Source: Alphaproteobacteria bacterium
GTDB taxonomy: Bacteria; Pseudomonadota; Alphaproteobacteria; CAAHEQ01; UBA3637
DNA length: 64,000 bases
Assembly (NCBI GenBank): GCA_015062245.1
Contig: SUVA01000001.1
Coordinates: forward strand, 76,856-140,855
Direction: 5' to 3'
Position numbers and translations under genes: made by a program. The notes below the pieces were generated by a model that made no database searches, had not been told where the DNA came from, and was given only the letters and a program-made list of their open reading frames with translations. Positions 25,138-34,728 of the stretch are shown here, piece by piece. Numbering within the stretch: position 1 is the stretch's first letter; every line of letters begins with the position of its first letter.

Positions 25138-25347
25138 ATGAATTGGATTACAAAAACTTGTTTGCTATTGATGGCAATCGGCGGTTTAAACTGGGGATTG
25201 GTCGGCATCTTTAATTTTGATTTGGTGGCCTTTTTGTTCGGGCCAATGAGCGTCCTTTCCCGTGTTGTTTATACCTTGGTCGGTATTGCCACGATTTGGG
25301 CAATCATTGATTATTTTTATTCACCCAAAATAATGGTTGAAGAATAA
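25138..25347 (+). CDS. DUF378-family small membrane protein
   Basis: 69 aa with AAAGGAGGA upstream. Two transmembrane helices (about 5-35 and 42-62) with the family signature AIGGLNWGLVGIFNFDLVAFLFG and LSRVVYTLVGIATIW, as in Bacillus YuzA. Inner-membrane protein of unknown function. Followed by a strong terminator, so monocistronic. Confidence 0.9.
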   Translation: MNWITKTCLLLMAIGGLNWGLVGIFNFDLVAFLFGPMSVLSRVVYTLVGIATIWAIIDYFYSPKIMVEE

Positions 25348-25351
25348 AAAC

Positions 25352-25379
25352 AAAAAGCCACCAAATCGGTGGCTTTTTT
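25352..25379. terminator. Bidirectional terminator (DUF378 gene and gatB)
   Basis: Perfect stem AGCCACC / GGTGGCT (25356-25362 with 25368-25374) with A run before and T run after, able to work on both strands for the converging genes. Confidence 0.85.
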
Positions 25380-25424
25380 ATTATTTAAAATTAAACCTTA
25401 ATCACAAATTAGTGTTTTCATCCC

Positions 25425-26876
25425 CTATCCGTTCAGTTTTTTGTTCAAAATCTGATTGGCCAAAGCGGGGTTGGCTTTACCCTGACTGGCCTTCATAATC
25501 TGACCGACCAACCAACCTTTTAACTTATCTTTACCGGCTTTGATTTCAGCCACCTGAGTCGGATTGGCCGCCATCACTTCGTCCACAATCTTTTCAATGG
25601 CACCGGTATCGGTTGTTTGTTTTAAACCTTTTTCTTCCACAATGGTATTAGGGGCTTTACCCGTTTCAATCATCAATTGGAAAACATCTTTGGCAATTTT
25701 GCCGGAAATGGTATTATCCTCAATCAATCCCACCAAAGCACCCAAGTTCACGGCTGTAATCGGACTTTTTGAAATCGGCAAACATTCTTTGTTCAAATAG
25801 GCAAACAAATCACCCATCACCCAGTTGGCCACTTTTTTGGCATCATGACCTTTGGCCGCCGTTTCAAAATAGTTGGCTGTTTCCATGTCGGCCGTCAACA
25901 CACCGGCATCATAGGCCGGCAAACCCAATTCACCGATATAGCGGGCTTTTTTGGCCTCAGGCAATTCAGGCAGGTTCTTGCGGATATTTTCAATATATTC
26001 ATCCGTCAAAACAACCGGCAACAAATCAGGATCAGGAAAATAGCGATAATCGTTGGCGTTTTCTTTGCCACGCATCGGGCGTGTTTCACCGTTGTCCGAA
26101 TCATACAGGCGGGTTTCTTGTTTCACCTGACCGCCATTTTCGTAAATTTCAATTTGGCGTTTGGCTTCCACCTCAATGGCATGCATCACAAAACGCACAG
26201 AGTTCACGTTCTTCACTTCGGCACGGGTACGCAAAGCCGTATCGCCCACCGGACGCACAGAAACGTTCACATCACAACGCATAGAGCCTTCATCCATATT
26301 ACCGTCACAGGTCCCCAAAGCACGCACAATCGCCCGTAATTGACGCAGATATTCGCCCGCTTCTTCGGGGGAACGCATATCCGGTTTGGACACAATTTCC
26401 ATCAAACCGACACCCGCACGATTCAAGTCAATAAATGTTTTTGTGGGACTCATATCATGGATGGATTTACCGGCATCTTGTTCCAAATGCAATCTTTCAA
26501 CACCGATTTTGCGTGTGCCTTCGGATGTTGTTACTTCAATAAAACCTTCACCGACAACCGGGTGATAAAGCTGTGAAATCTGATACCCTTGGGGCAAGTC
26601 CGCATAAAAATAGTTTTTGCGGTCAAAGCGTGAATATTTGTTGATTTGGGCGTTCAATCCCATACCTGTTTTCACGCACTGTTCAATACATTTTTCGTTG
26701 ACCTTGGGCAACATACCCGGAAAGCCCGCATCAATAAATGACACATGCGTATTTTGTTCACCGCCGAAAACAGCACTGGCACCCGAAAACACTTTGGCAT
26801 TGGATAAAATTTCGCAATGCACTTCCAATCCGATAACCAATTCCCAGTCGGTTGTTTGACCATGTATTGTGTACAT
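25425..26876 (-). CDS. gatB: Asp/Glu-tRNA(Asn/Gln) amidotransferase subunit B
   Basis: 483 aa. Tails and motifs are complete: [13 protein letters not shown] at the N-terminus, [77 protein letters not shown], and the tRNA-binding C-terminal YqeY-like domain. Within GatCAB it phosphorylates Glu-tRNA(Gln) or Asp-tRNA(Asn) and binds the tRNA. Its ATG is one base after the gatA stop; GGAG lies within the end of gatA. Confidence 0.98.
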   Translation of the reverse strand: MYTIHGQTTDWELVIGLEVHCEILSNAKVFSGASAVFGGEQNTHVSFIDAGFPGMLPKVNEKCIEQCVKTGMGLNAQINKYSRFDRKNYFYADLPQGYQISQLYHPVVGEGFIEVTTSEGTRKIGVERLHLEQDAGKSIHDMSPTKTFIDLNRAGVGLMEIVSKPDMRSPEEAGEYLRQLRAIVRALGTCDGNMDEGSMRCDVNVSVRPVGDTALRTRAEVKNVNSVRFVMHAIEVEAKRQIEIYENGGQVKQETRLYDSDNGETRPMRGKENANDYRYFPDPDLLPVVLTDEYIENIRKNLPELPEAKKARYIGELGLPAYDAGVLTADMETANYFETAAKGHDAKKVANWVMGDLFAYLNKECLPISKSPITAVNLGALVGLIEDNTISGKIAKDVFQLMIETGKAPNTIVEEKGLKQTTDTGAIEKIVDEVMAANPTQVAEIKAGKDKLKGWLVGQIMKASQGKANPALANQILNKKLNG

Positions 26877-26877
26877 C

Positions 26878-28344
26878 TTATTCTCCTTTCACCCGACGGG
26901 GTAATTTATCAAAGTTGGCCTGTTTTTCCAAAACATCAGCAATTTGGAAAATACCGCTTTCATCAAAATGACGGCCCAGTAATTGCAAACCAATCGGCAA
27001 ACCGTTGGATGACAGCCCAACCGGCAAAGAAATACCGGGGATTCCCGCCAAGCTGGCCGGTGTGGTAAAGACGTCACCCAAATAAACATCCACCGGTTTC
27101 ATTTGCTTTAAGGCTTCGGCTGACAAAGCCGGTGTCGGTGCTGCCGGTGTTAAAATAGCATCCACCTGTTTAAAGGCCTCCACAAAATCATTATAAATTA
27201 AACGGCGCACACGTTGGGCCCGTGTATAATAGGCATCATAAAAACCGGCCGACAGCACAAATGTTCCCAACAAAATACGGCGAACAACTTCATCACCGAA
27301 ACCATCCGTACGGGAATTTTCATATAACTCGTCCAAGTTCTTACCTTCCACACGGGTGGTATAACGCACACCGTCATAACGTGATAAATTGGAACTGGCT
27401 TCGGCACAGGCCACAATGTAATAAACCGGCAAAGCATATTTTGTGTGGGGCAAAGAAATATCCACAATTTCGGCACCGGCATCACGCAAAAATTGAATGC
27501 CTTTATCCCAAACGGCCGCCACATCCGGATTTAAACCATCGGGGCGATATTCTTTGGGAATACCGATTTTTTTGCCACGAATATCACCGCTCAAAGCCTG
27601 GGTATAATCGGGTACAGGAACATTGGCGACCGTAGAATCTTTTTCATCATAACCGGCCATCGCCTGCAACATTAAAGCACAATCACGCACAGAACGGGCC
27701 ATCGGACCTGCCTGATCCAACGAACTGGCAAAGGCCACAATACCATAGCGTGAACAACGACCATAGGTGGGTTTAATACCCGTTACACCGCAAAAGCTGG
27801 CCGGTTGACGAATAGAACCGCCTGTATCGGAACCGGTGGCCCCCATACAAAGTCCGGCACCAACGGCAGCGGCCGAACCGCCCGAAGAACCACCGGGAAC
27901 CAAATCCAAATTCCATGGGTTTTTTGTGGCACCAAAATAACTGGTCAAAGTGGAACCGCCCATGGCGAATTGGTCTGTATTTAATTTACCCAACATGACC
28001 GAACCGGCATCTTTTAATTTTTGCGAAACGGTGGATTCATAAGGTGGCACAAAGTTTGATAAAATCTTACTGGCCGCTGTGGTACGCACACCCTTTGTGC
28101 AATATAAATCTTTGTTGGCCACAGGAATGCCCTCCAATAAACCGACACGACCGGCACGGCGGCGTTCATCGGATTGTTTGGCCTGTTCCAAAGCCAACTC
28201 GGGTGTTTCGGTAATATAAGCATTTAAAACACGCCCTTTGGCCATTTCCTCAATATGGGCCCGTGTTAAATCAACGGATGAAATTTCACCTTTGTTTAAT
28301 TTATCCAAAGCCTCACTGATTGTTAAATTGATTAAATCTGTCAT
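26878..28344 (-). CDS. gatA: Asp/Glu-tRNA(Asn/Gln) amidotransferase subunit A
   Basis: 488 aa amidase-signature enzyme that releases ammonia from glutamine for GatB. The Ser-cisSer-Lys triad is visible: K in VANKDLYC (about 76), the [14 protein letters not shown] loop (about 150) and the nucleophile Ser in [16 protein letters not shown] (about 175). GatCAB makes Gln-tRNA(Gln) by transamidation, implying either no GlnRS or dependence on Asn-tRNA formation. Second gene of gatCAB, overlapping gatC by one base. Confidence 0.98.
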   Translation of the reverse strand: MTDLINLTISEALDKLNKGEISSVDLTRAHIEEMAKGRVLNAYITETPELALEQAKQSDERRRAGRVGLLEGIPVANKDLYCTKGVRTTAASKILSNFVPPYESTVSQKLKDAGSVMLGKLNTDQFAMGGSTLTSYFGATKNPWNLDLVPGGSSGGSAAAVGAGLCMGATGSDTGGSIRQPASFCGVTGIKPTYGRCSRYGIVAFASSLDQAGPMARSVRDCALMLQAMAGYDEKDSTVANVPVPDYTQALSGDIRGKKIGIPKEYRPDGLNPDVAAVWDKGIQFLRDAGAEIVDISLPHTKYALPVYYIVACAEASSNLSRYDGVRYTTRVEGKNLDELYENSRTDGFGDEVVRRILLGTFVLSAGFYDAYYTRAQRVRRLIYNDFVEAFKQVDAILTPAAPTPALSAEALKQMKPVDVYLGDVFTTPASLAGIPGISLPVGLSSNGLPIGLQLLGRHFDESGIFQIADVLEKQANFDKLPRRVKGE

Positions 28345-28631
28345 TATTCCACCACCTTTGGCACAACATAAAAACCTTGAACGGATTCGGGGGCATTGGC
28401 CATTAAATCAGCTTGCTGACCACCCTCGGTTACCACATCTTGACGCATGGGGGCAATACCTTGGGTGACGGACACCAAAGGTTCCACACCTTCAATATCC
28501 ACCTGTTTTAATTGTTCCACCCAATCTAAAATACTTTGTAAATCGTTTAAGATTTTACCTTCACGTTCGGCGGGCAACTTTAACCGTGCCAACCATGATA
28601 AATTTTGAATTGTTTGTTGGTTCAAGGCCAT
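28344..28631 (-). CDS. gatC: Asp/Glu-tRNA(Asn/Gln) amidotransferase subunit C
   Basis: 95 aa, usual length. [41 protein letters not shown] is the family core; the C-terminal strap ([27 protein letters not shown]) wraps the GatA-GatB interface. First gene of the operon, with GGAG upstream. Confidence 0.97.
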   Translation of the reverse strand: MALNQQTIQNLSWLARLKLPAEREGKILNDLQSILDWVEQLKQVDIEGVEPLVSVTQGIAPMRQDVVTEGGQQADLMANAPESVQGFYVVPKVVE

Positions 28632-28657
28632 TTTTACTCCTTTTTTAAATGTGGCAA

Positions 28658-28686
28658 AGTATAACCTTTTTTTACAAAAAAGTCAA
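28658..28686 (-). promoter_or_regulatory. gatCAB promoter
   Basis: Minus-strand TTGACT (28686-28681), 17 bp, TATACT (28663-28658). Confidence 0.8.
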
Positions 28687-28717
28687 ACTGAATAATGCGC
28701 TTTAAAAAAGAAAAGTT

Positions 28718-30547
28718 TTATTTCATCATCAACTGAATCAGCCGGCGATTAAAATCAGACGGGTTGGGCAAATTTTCACCTTCAGCCAACAACGCCTGAT
28801 CATATAACAGATGAATGATATTATCTGAATCCTCGCCAGTTAAATCGGCCAGTTTGTGAATCAACGGATGGCGTGGATTGATTTGCAAAATTCGGGTGCT
28901 TTCAAAGGCTGTTTTTTGCCCATGTGCACGCATTAAACGTTCCAAATGCAAACTCATTTGCCCTGCCCCAGTTATCAAAGAAACCGCCGAATCTGTTAAA
29001 CGTTCGGTCAGTTTAACTTCTTTGACTTTATCGCCCAAAACAGATTTTATATGCGCCAACAATTTATCGGCTTTATCTTTGGATAAAGCATCACCTTTGG
29101 CCTCAACGGGTTTTATTTTTTCCAATTCATCACCGGCCTGTTGCACAGGGATAAATTTATGTCCGTCAAATTCGGGATAAGTATTTGTCCAAAATTCATC
29201 CACCGGATCGGTCAATAATAAAACTTCTATACCACGGGCTTTTAATCCTTCCAATTGAGGGCTGGAACGCAAAGATTCCAAATGTGATCCTGTTAAATAA
29301 TAGATGTTTTTTTGTTCAGGTTTCATACGTAAAACATAATCGGCCAAAGAGGTTAAATCATCCCCGTTTGTGGAATAAAAACGGCAAAGTTTGGCAATTT
29401 CTTCACGATTTTCACTGGGTTCATACAGGCCTTCTTTTAACACCACACCAAAGCTTTTCCAAAAGGTTTGATATTCTTCGGATTTTTCGGCACGCTTATT
29501 TAAAGCCGATAAAATCTTTTTTACCAAGCCTTGTTTGATTTTCGTCAAAACAGGTGTTTGTTGCAACATTTCACGGCTGACATTCAACGGCAAATCCTTG
29601 GTATCAATCACACCGGTCATAAATCGCAACCAATAGGGCATAATATCAGGAATATCATTGGAAATAAAGACCTGATTGACATACAGGCTGACATTCGTGG
29701 GCTTATCGGGTTGGAACAAAGTATGGGGCGCTTCGGTCGGAATAAACATCAAGGCCGTGTAATCAATCACGCCTTCCACATGAAGGTGTAAAGTTTCCCA
29801 TGGTGTATCAAAAGCATGGGATACAGATTGATAAAAATCTTTATATTGTGTTTGGTCAATTTCAGATTTCGGACGCATCCATAGGGCTGAACCCGCATTG
29901 ATTTTTTCTTCCTTTTTATCTTCGGTTAAATAAATCGGGAAAGGCACAAAATCGCTGTATTGTTTAATCAAATGACGCAAACGGAAAGCATCCAAAAATT
30001 CGCTTTCATCCTTTTTCAAATGCAAAATAACGGATGTGCCGACTGGGGCCGAATCATCGGATTCAATGGTATAAGAACCGGCTCCATTGCTTTGCCACAA
30101 CCACCCCTGCTCTTCACCGGCTTTACGGGTGCGCACCTGAACTTTATCGGCCACCATAAAGCTGGCATAAAAACCCACACCAAACTGACCGATTAAAGCC
30201 ATATCTTTTTGTTTGTCGCCCGATAAGGATTTAAAAAATTCGGCTGATCCCGAACGGGCAATCGTTCCCAAGTGATTGACCAAGTCATCATGATTCATAC
30301 CGATACCGTTATCGGTGATGGTCAAAGTCCCCGCTTTTTTATCGGGTGTAATTGTCAATCTTAAAGCGCCCGCTTTGGCCGTCCATTCGGGATGGGTGAG
30401 TCCTGCATAGCGCAATTTTTCACACGCATCCGCACCGTTGGAAATCAGCTCACGCAAAAAGATTTCCTTATCCGAATAAAGCGAATGAATCACAATATCC
30501 AAAACTTTGGCAACTTCGGCCTGAAATTCAATTGTTTCTTGGGTCAT
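28718..30547 (-). CDS. htpG: Chaperone HtpG (Hsp90)
   Basis: 609 aa from ATG 30547, preceded by AAAGGA. The N-terminal GHKL ATPase has ELISNGADACEKLRY (catalytic E, Mg-binding N), TDNGIGM and IGQFGVGFYASFMVADKV. Middle and C-terminal dimerisation domains follow; VSREMLQQ carries the conserved Arg. A cytosolic heat-shock chaperone, somewhat shorter than the E. coli enzyme. The promoter resembles both sigma-70 and alphaproteobacterial sigma-32 sites. Confidence 0.97.
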   Translation of the reverse strand: MTQETIEFQAEVAKVLDIVIHSLYSDKEIFLRELISNGADACEKLRYAGLTHPEWTAKAGALRLTITPDKKAGTLTITDNGIGMNHDDLVNHLGTIARSGSAEFFKSLSGDKQKDMALIGQFGVGFYASFMVADKVQVRTRKAGEEQGWLWQSNGAGSYTIESDDSAPVGTSVILHLKKDESEFLDAFRLRHLIKQYSDFVPFPIYLTEDKKEEKINAGSALWMRPKSEIDQTQYKDFYQSVSHAFDTPWETLHLHVEGVIDYTALMFIPTEAPHTLFQPDKPTNVSLYVNQVFISNDIPDIMPYWLRFMTGVIDTKDLPLNVSREMLQQTPVLTKIKQGLVKKILSALNKRAEKSEEYQTFWKSFGVVLKEGLYEPSENREEIAKLCRFYSTNGDDLTSLADYVLRMKPEQKNIYYLTGSHLESLRSSPQLEGLKARGIEVLLLTDPVDEFWTNTYPEFDGHKFIPVQQAGDELEKIKPVEAKGDALSKDKADKLLAHIKSVLGDKVKEVKLTERLTDSAVSLITGAGQMSLHLERLMRAHGQKTAFESTRILQINPRHPLIHKLADLTGEDSDNIIHLLYDQALLAEGENLPNPSDFNRRLIQLMMK

Positions 30548-30566
30548 TTTTATATCCTTTCCTTGA

Positions 30567-30605
30567 ATACATATGTATATAGGATAACTTTCCCCAAATT
30601 GCAAG
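30567..30605 (-). promoter_or_regulatory. htpG promoter, possible RpoH type
   Basis: On the minus strand CTTGCA (30605-30600), 16 bases, CCTATAT (30583-30577), close to the alphaproteobacterial heat-shock pattern CTTG..-N16-18-CYTATNT. It can also be read as TTGCAA-17-TATATA. A 12-bp palindrome ATACATATGTAT (30567-30578) overlaps it. Confidence 0.55.
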
Positions 30606-30616
30606 AGGTAAGAAAA

Positions 30617-30715
30617 CAGCCCCTTGAATCCCAAGGGGCTGAGGTTTAATTTGTAAATGTGCCCGTCCGGGGACGGCGGGCACAAAGTAAATAAGTCTGC
30701 CACAAGGGCAGACTT
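30617..30715. repeat. Three-hairpin cassette downstream of a pilin-like gene
   Basis: Three adjacent hairpins: CAGCCCCTTG / CAAGGGGCTG (30617-30626 with 30632-30641), TGTGCCCG / CGGGCACA (30658-30665 with 30677-30684) and AAGTCTGCC / GGCAGACTT (30693-30701 with 30707-30715). Read on the minus strand, the last one is followed by TTTTCTT and can terminate the pilin-like transcript. The first stem recurs at 48286-48310. Confidence 0.8.
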
Positions 30716-30747
30716 AAAGTAAAAAAGTAATTTTAAAAGCGGGAAGA

Positions 30748-31854
30748 CTACTCACAGAGGGCGGAGTAGTAGTAGTGGTTGAGACGGTCGTTGTAGAAGA
30801 CAGCACCGGAAGAAAGATTCACGTAGAAGGCGGAACAGGAATTATTGTTTGCGCCGGATGTACATTCCCCTGTAAGCAAATCACAACTGACCGCATCCGT
30901 CACCCAATAATAATCAGACCCCAGTTTATCTTTCAAATCCGACCAATTAACTGTTCCGCACTCACTTCCTTCACAATAGGCATAATCCTGATAACCGTCG
31001 GTGATTCCTAAATCCGCAAGAGATACAAGGGATTTATTGTGCGCTTTACAAAAGTTCACCGCACTCCACCAGCTTATATAGTCGGCAGAGACCGTATATT
31101 CATCAGTGTCAAGCGATTTTGTGGTTGCAACGGCGCATTGACCCGTGAAGTTATTATAACAGGCCGAATCGTCTTCTAAAAAATCAGCATTGATTGCGCA
31201 ATAGCACTTCTCTCCGCCACCATTTGTTTCACACCAATCATCACAATCGGCGTTTTTAGAACATGTCCCATCTGTTGTTTTTTCGGCGATACAATTACCC
31301 GCAACGCCACAAGTTGTTCCTTCGGGACATTCCACACCTTCACAAGCTGGGTCTTTTTCGGTTCCACTTCCCCCTGTTGGGCTTTTTTCGCCTTCGGCTG
31401 GATCTGTTGCCAGGTTTTTGTAATAGGTGATTTCAGCATTCTTTTTACCTTCGCTACTACCTGCTTTACACTCTATCCCCTGAATTATACCGCCTTTTTT
31501 TAATTGGTCGCAAACCGCAGAATCCACATTTTCAATTGTAATAGAAAATCCTTTTCCATCCAAAGCTTCGGTTGTACTTGGGGAAAATGTTCCATAACTG
31601 CTGTTTCCAAATGATGTGATTGTTTGGGGTAAATTCCCATCGTTGGTCATGGCCTGTGCCGATATGGTGGTGGCCAGCATACTGGCCTGATGTAATAACT
31701 CATTCGCTTTGTGTTTTTTCATGGCGACACCATAGCCGTACACGCCACCTACGGACAAAACGCCCACGATGGCCAACACGCCCAGCATTTCAACCATAGA
31801 ACGCCCCTTTTGGCTTCTTTTATAATTTTTGTTTGTTTTATTTTTTACCATCAT
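30748..31854 (-). CDS. Type IV pilin-like protein with Cys-rich and lectin-like ectodomain
   Basis: 368 aa from ATG 31854 with AGGAG upstream. A short basic leader ends KG, then RSMVEMLGVLAIVGVLSVGGVYGYG: a prepilin-peptidase site with Glu at +5 and the N-terminal hydrophobic helix. Residues about 165-215 are Cys-rich and EGF-like (ACEGVECPEGTTCGVAGNC, CSKNADCDDWCETNGG). The C-terminal ~120 residues (WWSAVNFCKAHNKSLVSLADL, DYYWVTDAVSC, CSAFYVNL, YYYSALCE) recall C-type-lectin or FGE-like folds. Probably a surface-exposed minor pilin or adhesin; no assembly genes are nearby. Confidence 0.75.
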   Translation of the reverse strand: MMVKNKTNKNYKRSQKGRSMVEMLGVLAIVGVLSVGGVYGYGVAMKKHKANELLHQASMLATTISAQAMTNDGNLPQTITSFGNSSYGTFSPSTTEALDGKGFSITIENVDSAVCDQLKKGGIIQGIECKAGSSEGKKNAEITYYKNLATDPAEGEKSPTGGSGTEKDPACEGVECPEGTTCGVAGNCIAEKTTDGTCSKNADCDDWCETNGGGEKCYCAINADFLEDDSACYNNFTGQCAVATTKSLDTDEYTVSADYISWWSAVNFCKAHNKSLVSLADLGITDGYQDYAYCEGSECGTVNWSDLKDKLGSDYYWVTDAVSCDLLTGECTSGANNNSCSAFYVNLSSGAVFYNDRLNHYYYSALCE

Positions 31855-32093
31855 TTTTTTGCTCCTTTCGTTAAATGTTAAGACAGTAATTAAAATTGTC
31901 ATTCTGAATGGGCAAGCCCATTTCAAAATGACAAACATAGTTAAACCCACTGTATTTGTCATACAGTGGGTCGGTTGTGCCAAGGCACAACTTAATATTT
32001 AAAACTAAATGTGTGTGTGTGTATAAGGTTTCTTTATTTATACCTTTAACGCCTTTTAAACACATTTTAAATAGCCTCCTATTTTTATCACAT
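31855..32093 (-). ncRNA. Hairpin-rich leader of the pilin-like gene
   Basis: About 239 nt between the inferred start and the pilin ATG. It holds three stems: TTGTGCC / GGCACAA (31975-31990), CCCACTGTAT / ATACAGTGGG (31946-31970) and a long imperfect stem (31896-31913 with 31916-31934, TTGTCATT...AATGACAA). None has a T run, so these are not simple terminators. A (TG)6 tract lies at 32010-32022. The role may be RNA stability or regulation. Confidence 0.5.
31871..32065 (-). CDS. Possible leader ORF, 64 aa
   Basis: ATG 32065 follows a perfect AGGAGG at good spacing, and the frame runs 64 codons to 31871, ending 16 bp before the pilin start. However the product (MCLKGVKGINKETLYTHTH...) is largely encoded by hairpin arms and a (CA)n tract (the THTH), so it may be translated only as a leader peptide, or not be a gene at all. 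Expansion or loss of CA units would shift its frame. Confidence 0.3.
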   Translation of the reverse strand: MCLKGVKGINKETLYTHTHLVLNIKLCLGTTDPLYDKYSGFNYVCHFEMGLPIQNDNFNYCLNI

Positions 32094-32099
32094 ATCCCC

Positions 32100-32128
32100 A
32101 CACTAGCATAATTTATCCACCTTGTCAA
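32100..32128 (-). promoter_or_regulatory. Promoter of the pilin-like gene
   Basis: Minus-strand TTGACA (32128-32123), 17 bp, TAGTGT (32105-32100). Confidence 0.65.
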
Positions 32129-32195
32129 GCGGTTTATGTGATGATTTTTCTACTCTTACTCATCACCTGCACATACCAACCCCAAAAGGATACGT

Positions 32196-32221
32196 ATAAA
32201 AAAAACGCCCCGAAAGGCGTT
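32196..32221 (-). terminator. tRNA-Glu terminator
   Basis: Stem AACGCC / GGCGTT (32204-32209 with 32216-32221), then T run on the minus strand. Confidence 0.85.
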
Positions 32222-32230
32222 TGTATTTTT

Positions 32231-32306
32231 TGGCGACCCCAGGGGGATTCGAACCCCCGTTACCGCCGTGAAAGGGCGATGTCCTAGGCCTCTAGACGAT
32301 GGGGTC
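32231..32306 (-). tRNA. tRNA-Glu (TTC)
   Basis: 76 nt with encoded CCA; acceptor GACCCCA / TGGGGTC, anticodon TTC within CCCTTTCACGG, T-arm GGGGGTTCGAATCCCCC. Its product also feeds GatCAB chemistry only if GluRS is non-discriminating. Confidence 0.95.
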
Positions 32307-32326
32307 TGTTCAAAGGCTTAGACGTT

Positions 32327-32355
32327 ATTATAACTGATTTTTTTTCATTTTGCAA
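32327..32355 (-). promoter_or_regulatory. tRNA-Glu promoter
   Basis: Minus-strand TTGCAA (32355-32350), 17 bp, TATAAT (32332-32327). Confidence 0.75.
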
Positions 32356-32394
32356 GAACTATTTTATATTGTATGCGATTTTTTAAAAATATAC

Positions 32395-32424
32395 TTGACT
32401 CTTACGGTGTTTTTTTGTTATGAT
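32395..32424 (+). promoter_or_regulatory. dacA promoter (leaderless)
   Basis: TTGACT (32395-32400), 18 bp, TATGAT (32419-32424). The ATG at 32431 lies 6 bases later with no ribosome site. Confidence 0.75.
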
Positions 32425-32430
32425 TTTTGT

Positions 32431-33648
32431 ATGAAAAGTCTGATAAAAGGGGTTTTGTGGATTGGTTGCTTTTGCGCCGTTTTTCCTGTTATGGCTCAGG
32501 GATATGTTTCGTCATCTTTAATTGCCGATACGCAAAGCGGTTATATGTTTTATAAAGATAATACTCAGGCACAAATTCCGCCGGCCTCTTTGACAAAATT
32601 GATGACGCTTTATTTAACCTTTGGCGCCATTGAAAAGGGCATTTTAAAATGGTCGGACGAATTACCTGTTTCGGATTATGCCGCCATTCAACCCAAAACA
32701 AATTTAAACCTTTATGCGGGCCAAACTTTAACCGTGCGTCAGGCGGTCAATGCCTTGATTGTGCATTCAGCCAATGATGCAGCGGTGGTGTTGGCCGAGG
32801 CTTTGGCCACAGATGAGAAAAAATTTGCCCAAATGATGACACAAATGGCAAAGCAATTAAATATGCATCAAACCGAATTTAAAAATGCTTCGGGATTACA
32901 CGTGGATGGGCAAAAAACAACCGCCAAAGATATGGCTGTTTTATCTTTGGCCTTGATTCAACATTATCCGCAACATTATCATTTATTTTCACAAAAAACT
33001 TTTGAATTAAACGGGCGCACCTATACAAGCCATAATCGCATTTTAAATGAATATCCGGGGGCCGAAGGTATGAAAACGGGCTATGTGTCAGCCGGTGGGT
33101 ATAACCTGATTACAACCGCCCAGCAAGACGGCCGGCGCTTGGTGGGAATTGTGATGGGCCAAAAAGATACCTATACCCGCGATAATATGATGAAAAATTT
33201 ATTGGACAAAGGTTTTAAACAAGTTGAACTTCAAAAAAAAGCCATTGCATCAGGCGAATTATCACCGGCTATGGATCCACTCCATCGGCGTTTTATGTTG
33301 CCCAAAACAGACATATCCACTTTTTCACATCACATGGAACAAAATGTTCGTTTAGCCTTAAAAAACGCCCATCAAAAACAACCGCCACACTTTAACACGA
33401 TTGTCCAAAATGGCACACTCGGATGGGCCATTCAAGTGGGGGCGTTCCGTTCCAAACAAAATGCACAACAAATGGCCAATCGGGCATTTGATTTATTAAA
33501 AACACCTTCTTTAAAAATCGCCACTCATTTGAATGAATCTTTATTTAAGGCTCAATTGACGGGTTTTTCGGATAAAGGCGGTGCCATTCAGGCCTGTCAT
33601 TACTTAAATCAGCAAAATTGTCCATGTATTTTAGTATCCAACTTATAA
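32431..33648 (+). CDS. dacA: D-alanyl-D-alanine carboxypeptidase with SPOR domain
   Basis: 405 aa from ATG 32431. Signal peptide (to about VMAQG, residue 24), then a penicillin-binding-protein 5-like domain with SLTK (SxxK nucleophile), SAN (SxN in HSANDAA) and KTG (GMKTGYV). A C-terminal SPOR domain (about 330-405, WAIQVGAFRSKQNAQQMANRA) binds denuded septal peptidoglycan. It trims pentapeptide stems in the periplasm and probably acts at the division site. The PBP5-type C-terminal amphipathic anchor is replaced by SPOR. Confidence 0.93.
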   Translation: MKSLIKGVLWIGCFCAVFPVMAQGYVSSSLIADTQSGYMFYKDNTQAQIPPASLTKLMTLYLTFGAIEKGILKWSDELPVSDYAAIQPKTNLNLYAGQTLTVRQAVNALIVHSANDAAVVLAEALATDEKKFAQMMTQMAKQLNMHQTEFKNASGLHVDGQKTTAKDMAVLSLALIQHYPQHYHLFSQKTFELNGRTYTSHNRILNEYPGAEGMKTGYVSAGGYNLITTAQQDGRRLVGIVMGQKDTYTRDNMMKNLLDKGFKQVELQKKAIASGELSPAMDPLHRRFMLPKTDISTFSHHMEQNVRLALKNAHQKQPPHFNTIVQNGTLGWAIQVGAFRSKQNAQQMANRAFDLLKTPSLKIATHLNESLFKAQLTGFSDKGGAIQACHYLNQQNCPCILVSNL

Positions 33649-33657
33649 AGGAGGCAG

Positions 33658-34728
33658 ATGAAATATCTTATTTTTTTATTGATGCTGTTTCCGATAGGTC
33701 TGCAAGCCGGATTGGATGAAGTGGTTTTGTCTTCCAAAGATAAAAAGTGTGCTATCCGTTATTTAACCACCAAGCCGATGAAAGGTTGGACGATTGAAAC
33801 AAAAGCCGAATGTTCGGATGGTTGGGTGCATGGCTATAATCGGGTGGAAATTTTGGATATTCAAAAAAAATCAAAACAAACACTGAACGGTTTTTTTATG
33901 GACGGTTATTGGTTGGGTCTTTTGCCGGCCAAAGGCCATATTTTAAATCGCCTGACACCCCAAGAAGATGTTCAATCTTTAACTTTTATAATGGATAAAG
34001 ATGAAGAACTGAACAACACCTATATCGTTCAATTAAGAAGTACAAAAAACGAAGACGGTTCTTATACGGAATTTCAAGGATGCCCGATTTTCAGGTTGAT
34101 GGTTATAAATCCTGAACGAAAGTTATTTGATAATGAAGTTTTTCAAGAACAAATCGCCCAAAAGGCTTTTAGATTGGCCCAAAAATTATGCGCCAAATTG
34201 GAAACAATTGCCGTTTTCGGTGCAACCAAAACGGATGCGTTGGCTTCTGATGTGATTTTTCAAATGCAAATAGACGCTGAATCAAAAGAAAAAAATATTA
34301 TACCGATTCAAACGGATTTTAATGAATCTGACATCGCCCAACCCATAGAATTACGCCATCAATCGTCCGAAGTTTTAATGTCTGTGATACCCGAAAAAGA
34401 CGGATTTAAAATTGATTATTCAAAATCTTTTTCCTATCCCGAAAAATCAATTCCCCAAAAAGAAACTTTGCCGATTACCAGCTTGGCGCATTTGGATGTG
34501 CAATCACGCATAACCGATAAACCCGTTCAGGGAAAGGTTATTGTTCATATCAACAAAATTAATTTAGATGGAAGCGCCTTAACGGACTTACCCCAAAAGG
34601 TTTTGTTAAAACATCACCCAAAATTAAAAATCGGTTGGGCGATAATTCAGGGAAACTTTTATCAAAATGAAATGCAGGTAACGAATATAAAGACCTGTCA
34701 AAAGGAGTGGTGTTCAGATGTTTCATAA
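33658..34728 (+). CDS. Hypothetical exported protein, 356 aa
   Basis: Starts 9 bp after dacA with AAAGGAGG. A signal peptide (MKYLIFLLMLFPIGLQA) precedes a mature protein without further membrane helices, with paired Cys (KKCAIRY, AECSDGW; GCPIF, KLCAK; KTCQKEWCS). Repeating beta-like segments suggest a periplasmic fold. Function unknown; same transcript as dacA and the next gene, so an envelope role is likely. Confidence 0.75.
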   Translation: MKYLIFLLMLFPIGLQAGLDEVVLSSKDKKCAIRYLTTKPMKGWTIETKAECSDGWVHGYNRVEILDIQKKSKQTLNGFFMDGYWLGLLPAKGHILNRLTPQEDVQSLTFIMDKDEELNNTYIVQLRSTKNEDGSYTEFQGCPIFRLMVINPERKLFDNEVFQEQIAQKAFRLAQKLCAKLETIAVFGATKTDALASDVIFQMQIDAESKEKNIIPIQTDFNESDIAQPIELRHQSSEVLMSVIPEKDGFKIDYSKSFSYPEKSIPQKETLPITSLAHLDVQSRITDKPVQGKVIVHINKINLDGSALTDLPQKVLLKHHPKLKIGWAIIQGNFYQNEMQVTNIKTCQKEWCSDVS

